Of a stretch of DNA of 18,582 nucleotides, positions 14,729-18,582 are shown in pieces. Origin of the DNA: an uncultured Collinsella sp. (GTDB taxonomy: Bacteria > Actinomycetota > Coriobacteriia > Coriobacteriales > Coriobacteriaceae); assembly GCA_902469555.1 (NCBI GenBank), contig CABRDB010000098.1, positions 1 to 18,582 of the forward strand, in the 5' to 3' direction. The position numbers and the translations under genes were made by a program. Every line of letters begins with the position of its first letter. The first letter of the stretch is position 1. Below the pieces are notes generated by a model. It was given only the letters and a program-made list of their open reading frames with translations, was not told the origin of the DNA and ran no database searches.

Positions 14729-15862
14729 TTATTTCCAGACACGCTCCGCAATGCGCTTGACCAGAGCAACCTTGGCCCACTGCTCGTCCTCGGTCAGCTT
14801 GTTGCCAATCTCGCAGCTGGCAAAGCCACACTGGGGCGACAGATACAGGTTCTCGAGCGGCACGTACTTTGCCGCCTCGCGGATGCGCTCTACAATAACA
14901 TCCTCGTTCTCGAGCTCTGCCGCCTTGGTGGTCACCAAGCCCAGCACGACCTTCTTGCCGGGAGCGACGTACTTGAGCGGCTCAAAACCACCGGCGCGCG
15001 GCGTATCGAACTCCAGATAGAACGCATCGACATCCTCATGCGCAAACAGATACGGCGCGATGGGGTCATAGCCGCCCTCGAAGGCATAGGTGGAGTGGTA
15101 GTTGCCGCGGCATACGTGCGTGTTGATAACCAAATCGTCGGGCTTGCCCGCGATGGCGGCGTTGTTGAGCGCCACACCCAGCTCGCTCACCTTTTGCAGA
15201 TCAACCGGGCTCATGCCGGTCTTGGACACAAAGTCGGTATCGCAGTAGATGCCCCAGGTGCAGTCATCAAACTGGATGTTGCGGCAGCCTGCTGCGTACA
15301 GGTCGGCGATCACGGTGCGGTATGCTGCGGCGATGGCATCGGCGAGATCTTCGTCGGTCTTGTAGACGGCGCGCAGGCTCTCCTGCTGGCCGTCGCAGCG
15401 ATCGAGCGTGACTTCGGAGAACGTCTGAATCGGCGCCGGGATGGTCTGGCGTGCAACGTGGCCCTCGCCCTCAAGTGCCTTGACAAACTTAAAGTGCTCG
15501 ACAAACGGATGGTTCTCGCCGCTAATGGGACCGGTTACCACGGCGGTGTCGGCGGTAGTTTCCTCATCGTGGAACATATAGCCCGTACGCGAGGTGCGAC
15601 GCTCGATGCCGTTGAGCCCCCACATAAAGTCGAGGTGCCAGTAACTGCGGCGAAACTCGCCATCGGTAATCACCTGCAGGCCAGCGGCCTTTTGCTTGTC
15701 CACCAGGTCGCGAATAGCCTCATCCTCGACGGCCTTAAGCCCCTCGGCATCAAGCGTGCCTGCCGCATAGGCAGCGCGGGCATCCTTTACGGCCTGTGGA
15801 CGAAGAAAGCTGCCGACGATATCAGCGCGAAACGGCGCGTTCGGTTGAATCGAAGTGCTCAT
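14729..15862 (-). CDS. Short MetE-like methyltransferase (YxjG/YxjH type)
   Basis: This is a 377-residue protein of the cobalamin-independent methionine synthase superfamily, containing only the catalytic (C-terminal) domain. Residues matching the zinc ligands of MetE are visible: His249 and Cys251 in INTHVCRGN, Glu284 in FYLEFD, and Cys345 in SPQCGF. The N-terminal IVGSFLRP stretch and ITDGEFRRSYW (residues 65-75) are typical of the YxjG/YxjH subgroup, which is thought to make methionine from homocysteine using a non-standard or short-chain methyl donor. The real donor is unsettled. The ATG at 15862 has GGGAG six bases upstream. Upstream lie a LysR-type palindrome and a second palindrome; the LysR gene just before it on the same strand is the likely regulator. 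No SAM riboswitch or T-box was seen. Confidence 0.9.
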   Translation of the reverse strand: MSTSIQPNAPFRADIVGSFLRPQAVKDARAAYAAGTLDAEGLKAVEDEAIRDLVDKQKAAGLQVITDGEFRRSYWHLDFMWGLNGIERRTSRTGYMFHDEETTADTAVVTGPISGENHPFVEHFKFVKALEGEGHVARQTIPAPIQTFSEVTLDRCDGQQESLRAVYKTDEDLADAIAAAYRTVIADLYAAGCRNIQFDDCTWGIYCDTDFVSKTGMSPVDLQKVSELGVALNNAAIAGKPDDLVINTHVCRGNYHSTYAFEGGYDPIAPYLFAHEDVDAFYLEFDTPRAGGFEPLKYVAPGKKVVLGLVTTKAAELENEDVIVERIREAAKYVPLENLYLSPQCGFASCEIGNKLTEDEQWAKVALVKRIAERVWK

Positions 15863-15902
15863 AGGTATCTCCCTTTGTATTGGTTGCTTTACTGGGACAG
15901 AG

Positions 15903-15971
15903 TATGAGCGCTCATATAGCCATCGTAAAATATATGTTTATAACAGTTTGATATAGATGCTTCCTATATCA
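15903..15971 (-). promoter_or_regulatory. LysR-type operator and second palindrome before the MetE-like gene
   Basis: TGATATAG-N7-CTATATCA at 15949-15971 is a perfect inverted repeat containing a T-N11-A core. Nearer the gene, TATGAGCGCTCATA at 15903-15916 is a perfect 14-bp palindrome. Possible -10 boxes on the minus strand are TATATT (15934-15929) and CTATAT (15918-15913); no clear -35 is seen, as expected for an activator-dependent promoter. The LysR site probably binds the regulator encoded at 16018-16914. Confidence 0.6.
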
Positions 15972-16017
15972 GTTGGGACTGCCATGAAGAGATTTGACCC
16001 GTGCAGGACGCAGCAGT

Positions 16018-16914
16018 CTAGATATGCTGACGGATCGCGTCGATATAGGCTTGACCGTAGCGCGTAAGCGTCGTGTTCTTGCGCGTGATGATGCCGATCT
16101 CCATGTACTCGTCCACGTCGAGCGGAATCGAGATAATGCCGGGGCCGTTGAGTTCGTGGCTAATCACGCCCGAACACACCGTGTAGCCGTTGAGGCCCAT
16201 GGCCAGGTTGAACAGCGTCGCACGGTCGCGCACGCGGATATTCTTGCGACGCTCAAACGTCGAGGTCAGCTCCTCGGAATAGTAAAACGAGTTGTAACTG
16301 CCCTGCTCGTAGGACAGGAACGGATAATCTTCCAAGTCCTCGAGCGTCACGCTGGAGCGGGCCGCCAGCGGATGGTCGGCGCAGACGAAGACATGCGGCG
16401 TGGCGCAGAAGAGCCCCTCGAACACGAGCTCGTTGGCCACCAGCATGCGCTCGATGACCTCGCGGTTGTGCTCGGACAGATATAGGATGCCCAGCTCGCT
16501 TTTCATATGCGCGACGTCCTCGATAATCTCGTGAGTCTGCTCCTCGCGCAGGGTAAAGTCGTAGCGCGCGGCATCGAACTCACGGATCACATCGACAAAC
16601 GCGTTCACGGCAAAGGAATAATGCTGGCAGCTCACACTAAAGTGCGGCACCTGCTCGGACTCGCCCTTGTACTTGCCTTCGAGCAGGTCGGCCTGGTCGA
16701 GCACCTGGCGCGCGTAGCCCAAGAAGGTCTCGCCCTCCTCGGACACAATGACACCCTTGTTGGTGCGCTCAAAGATGTGCACACCCATCTCGTTTTCGAG
16801 ATCGCGGATCGACGCGGTAATCGAAGGCTGCGACACGAAGAGCCGGCGCGAGGCCTCGGTGATGCTGCCGCATTCGGCAACTTTGACGACATACCTGAGC
16901 TGTTGAAGCTTCAT
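16018..16914 (-). CDS. LysR-family regulator, likely MetR-like
   Basis: This is a 298-residue LysR-type regulator. The N-terminal HTH covers residues about 3-60 (LQQLRYVVKVAECGSITEASRRL, FVSQPSITASIRDLE, GVHIFERTNKGV). The effector domain starts near FSVSCQHYSFAVNAFV. The ATG at 16914 has GGGAG six bases upstream; an in-frame ATG at 16956 lies inside the preceding HAD gene and is less likely. The gene is directly downstream of that HAD gene, with a gap of ten bases. It is upstream of the MetE-like gene, whose promoter carries a T-N11-A palindrome, so a role in sulfur amino acid control is inferred; the effector (homocysteine or O-acetylhomoserine are candidates) is not shown by the sequence. 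A 154-base gap with its own operators separates it from the MetE-like gene. Confidence 0.9.
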   Translation of the reverse strand: MKLQQLRYVVKVAECGSITEASRRLFVSQPSITASIRDLENEMGVHIFERTNKGVIVSEEGETFLGYARQVLDQADLLEGKYKGESEQVPHFSVSCQHYSFAVNAFVDVIREFDAARYDFTLREEQTHEIIEDVAHMKSELGILYLSEHNREVIERMLVANELVFEGLFCATPHVFVCADHPLAARSSVTLEDLEDYPFLSYEQGSYNSFYYSEELTSTFERRKNIRVRDRATLFNLAMGLNGYTVCSGVISHELNGPGIISIPLDVDEYMEIGIITRKNTTLTRYGQAYIDAIRQHI

Positions 16915-16924
16915 GGCTTTCTCC

Positions 16925-17833
16925 CTAGACGTTCGTGACGTCGAAACCCGTCGCATCCATCTGACGCATAAACGGCGGCATCTCCCCCGTCGTGGCGCAG
17001 GCGGCTATCTGATGCAGAGCCCCGGCAACCGCATCGTCTGCCGCAGCGCCGATATGCCAGCGCGCGGCAGCCGTGACGGCCTCGTTGGCATTGGCGACTG
17101 CAACGGAGTTGGGGACGGCACCGATCATGGGCAGGTCGTTATCGGAATCGCCAAATACGGCCACCTCGTCGGACGTCAGGTCCAAAGCGCGCGCCAGCTC
17201 CAGCGCAGCGCAACCCTTGTCCCAACCTGCTGGAAGAATGTCGAACAGGCGCACACGATTGTTGGGAAACACGAGCGAGAGCTCCGGCACCTCAGCGGCA
17301 ACGCGCTCGCGTAGCTCCGCGAGCTCCTCACGCGAACGAGCACTCCAGATATTCGCCTTGAACACCGGTGCGTCATCGACGACAGGACGGCACGGGGCCT
17401 CTTCGCCCTTGAGCCATGCGTTGCCGCCCGACTCCATGGCGCGGCGCACACGCTCGGGGTCGCTCGTCACACAATAGGCATCGTTGCCCCAAAAGTCATC
17501 GCCCAGGCCGTAGACCTTCAGATACGTATCGTCGGTCTCTTGCTCCAAGTAGTCAGCCAAGCGCATAAGGGCGGCGTTGTCGGTCGCATGCGAGGCTACC
17601 ACCTCGCCGTCCACAAACATGACCTGGCCGTTGCAGAACGCGCCGGTCGAGAAGCACTCGGCGCAATTGCGGAACATCCAGCCCATCGCGGAGGGCTGGC
17701 GACCCGAAACCGGGCCAAAGTGCAGACCCGCCGCCTGCATGGCATGAATGCCCTCGATGGCGTAGTCGCTGGCGCCGTCATGCCCGGCTGGAATCAGCGT
17801 ATCGTCCATATCGGTCAGCACAAGTTTAATCAT
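16925..17833 (-). CDS. HAD-superfamily hydrolase, Cof-type (class IIB)
   Basis: This is a 302-residue cytoplasmic phosphatase. Motif I DMDDT places the nucleophile at Asp8 and the acid at Asp10, motif II is Ser43 in VSGRQ, motif III Lys206 in WDKG, and motif IV GDSDND at 228-233. A cap domain of about 110 residues lies between motifs II and III, as in Cof-type (IIB) enzymes that dephosphorylate sugar phosphates, pyridoxal phosphate or flavin nucleotides. The substrate is not evident. The ATG at 17833 has GAGGGGG four bases upstream. The stop codon TAG at 16927-16925 immediately precedes the GGGAG of the LysR gene, so the two genes are probably co-transcribed and perhaps translationally coupled. 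It is divergent from the TPP-riboswitch-thiM unit. Confidence 0.9.
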   Translation of the reverse strand: MIKLVLTDMDDTLIPAGHDGASDYAIEGIHAMQAAGLHFGPVSGRQPSAMGWMFRNCAECFSTGAFCNGQVMFVDGEVVASHATDNAALMRLADYLEQETDDTYLKVYGLGDDFWGNDAYCVTSDPERVRRAMESGGNAWLKGEEAPCRPVVDDAPVFKANIWSARSREELAELRERVAAEVPELSLVFPNNRVRLFDILPAGWDKGCAALELARALDLTSDEVAVFGDSDNDLPMIGAVPNSVAVANANEAVTAAARWHIGAAADDAVAGALHQIAACATTGEMPPFMRQMDATGFDVTNV

Positions 17834-17857
17834 AAGGCCCCCTCGGTCATTCTTAAT

Positions 17858-17894
17858 CCCGTCTATTGTACCGATGCGCTAGTATAGGGAACAA
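17858..17894 (-). promoter_or_regulatory. Promoter of the HAD-LysR operon
   Basis: On the minus strand TTGTTC (17894-17889) and TACAAT (17870-17865) are separated by 18 bases, a good vegetative-type promoter. The message would begin near 17858, about 25 bases before the HAD start codon. It overlaps the upstream side of the divergent riboswitch unit. Confidence 0.6.
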
Positions 17895-17901
17895 CAGATT
17901 C

Positions 17902-17997
17902 GATGCGGGAGTGCCGGCGGTGCAAACCACAAGGCTGAGAGGGCATGGGGCCCAATCCTTTGAACCTGTCAGTTAATGCTGGCGTAGGGAGCATGCC
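17902..17997 (+). ncRNA. TPP riboswitch aptamer (THI element)
   Basis: Conserved parts of the thiamine pyrophosphate aptamer are visible in order: GGGAGTGC at 17907-17914, GGCTGAGAGGG at about 17933-17943, a GGGGCCC hairpin region, CCTTTGAACCTGT, then TTAATGCTGGCGTAGGGA ending at 17990. The closing helix can form between ATGC at 17903-17906 and GCAT at 17991-17994. Binding of TPP would favour the terminator that follows and switch off thiM. Confidence 0.95.
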
Positions 17998-18006
17998 GCC
18001 TTTTTA

Positions 18007-18036
18007 GGGGCGCTGTCTATGCACAGCGCCCCTTTT
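18007..18036 (+). terminator. Riboswitch-controlled intrinsic terminator
   Basis: A perfect 10-bp stem (GGGGCGCTGT at 18007-18016, ACAGCGCCCC at 18023-18032) with a six-base loop is followed by TTTT. It lies ten bases after the aptamer and 23 bases before the thiM start, so it is the expression platform of the TPP riboswitch. Confidence 0.88.
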
Positions 18037-18038
18037 CT

Positions 18039-18053
18039 ATGCCAAGGAGGCAT
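18039..18053 (+). promoter_or_regulatory. Hairpin around the thiM ribosome binding site
   Basis: ATGCC (18039-18043) and GGCAT (18049-18053) can pair with the intervening AAGGA in the loop. The ribosome binding site AAGGAGG (18044-18050) is thus partly in the loop and partly in the stem. The 3' arm could instead pair with CATGCC at 17992-17997 at the base of the aptamer. Confidence 0.45.
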
Positions 18054-18058
18054 GTGCA

Positions 18059-18582
18059 GTGATCGATTCGGAACAGCTTAAGCAAAACGTGGTCAAGGCC
18101 GTGGAGGAGATTCGTGCTACCAATCCCATGGCCGGCTCCATCACCAACACGGTGACGATTGATTTTGTCGCCAACGCTCAGCTCGCCGTGGGCGGTTCGG
18201 CCGCTATGGTCTATCTGCCCGACGAGGGCGAGGCACTCGTTGCCGGCGGCGGTGCCATCTATCTCAACATGGGCACGCTCTTCCCCATCTACGAGCAGAC
18301 GATTCCCCGCGCGGCGAAGGCGGCACACGACGCCGGCAAGCCCTGGGTGCTCGATCCGGTGGGTCTGGGCATCGGTAGCCTGCGCACCCAGCTGGTAGGC
18401 GAACTCAAGCAGTACAAGCCCGCCATCGTGCGCGGCAACGCCTCCGAGATCATCGCGCTCGCCGGCCTGTGGGGCCTCGAGGGCGAGGCAGCCGACCTGA
18501 GCCGCGTACGCGGTGTCGATACCACCGACACGGTCGACGCCGCCCGCGATGCCGCCGTGGCGCTCGCTCGCTACACCGGCGG
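18059..18582 (+). CDS. thiM: Hydroxyethylthiazole kinase (partial, continues beyond the right edge)
   Basis: The 174 visible codons match ThiM, the kinase that phosphorylates 4-methyl-5-(2-hydroxyethyl)thiazole in thiamine salvage. Recognisable family stretches are TNTVTIDFVANAQLAVGGSAAM (residues about 29-50), LDPVGLGIGSLR (98-109) and VRGNASEIIALAG (124-136), which belong to the ribokinase-like fold and ATP/thiazole sites. The start is GTG at 18059, eight bases after AAGGAGG; the ATG at 18052 is out of frame. About 90-100 C-terminal residues lie beyond the edge. The TPP riboswitch directly upstream confirms the thiamine role. Other thiamine genes such as thiD or thiE probably follow outside the window. 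Confidence 0.95.
   Translation, partial: MIDSEQLKQNVVKAVEEIRATNPMAGSITNTVTIDFVANAQLAVGGSAAMVYLPDEGEALVAGGGAIYLNMGTLFPIYEQTIPRAAKAAHDAGKPWVLDPVGLGIGSLRTQLVGELKQYKPAIVRGNASEIIALAGLWGLEGEAADLSRVRGVDTTDTVDAARDAAVALARYTG

Noticed and set aside
14558..15907. Open frame of 449 codons on the plus strand over the MetE-like gene
   Set aside because: It covers the reverse of a recognised enzyme and of an intergenic region, with no ribosome binding site or family match.
15863..16017. Possible SAM riboswitch or T-box before the MetE-like gene
   Set aside because: No conserved core, no T-box sequence and no terminator hairpin were seen; palindromic protein sites explain the region better.

Overview
The window looks like chromosomal DNA from a high-GC Gram-positive gut bacterium, most likely a Coriobacteriia member close to Collinsella. 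This is an inference from the G/C-rich third codon positions, GTG starts behind strong AAGGAGG-type ribosome binding sites, a class-E-like LAxTG cell-wall sorting signal, a bile salt hydrolase of the bifidobacterial type, and the gene mix. No phage, IS element, CRISPR array, rRNA or tRNA gene was seen. Genes are packed on both strands. The longest stretches without a gene are about 210 bases (615-828, 10375-10583, 12339-12545), and their contents are described in the features.

Left part (1-4885): a partial MarR-like winged-helix protein with an acidic N-terminus runs off the left edge on the minus strand. A divergent small peptide deformylase follows. Next comes an unusual minus-strand gene in which an XRE-type DNA-binding domain is fused in frame to a complete AlaA-type alanine aminotransferase. 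An internal ribosome binding site and ATG sit exactly at the enzyme's usual N-terminus, and a set of AATTGAAC operator-like repeats lies upstream. A LysR regulator and an EamA/DMT exporter form a divergent pair around a T-N11-A palindrome.

Middle (4886-13211): a Kup potassium transporter, a bile salt hydrolase, and a second deformylase-like protein whose HExDH motif reads HMIDH (catalytic Glu missing). These are followed by an AzgA/PbuG-type purine permease, a large secreted beta-helix-like surface protein with an LAATG sorting signal, and a small cytoplasmic esterase of the enterochelin-esterase fold. Most of these genes end in clear intrinsic terminators.

Right part (13212-18582): a UraA-type uracil permease and a short MetE-like (YxjG/YxjH-type) methyltransferase lie downstream of a HAD phosphatase-LysR two-gene operon on the minus strand. 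A TATAG-type LysR palindrome in front of the methyltransferase gene suggests that the LysR protein acts as a MetR-like activator. Divergently, a TPP riboswitch with a terminator and a small hairpin around the ribosome binding site precedes thiM (hydroxyethylthiazole kinase), which runs off the right edge.

Together the genes concern nutrient and metabolite handling (amino acids, nucleobases, thiamine, potassium, bile acids), each with a local regulator or RNA switch. The two best candidates for something undescribed are the regulator-enzyme fusion with its probable dual translation start and operator array, and the deformylase-like protein lacking its catalytic glutamate.
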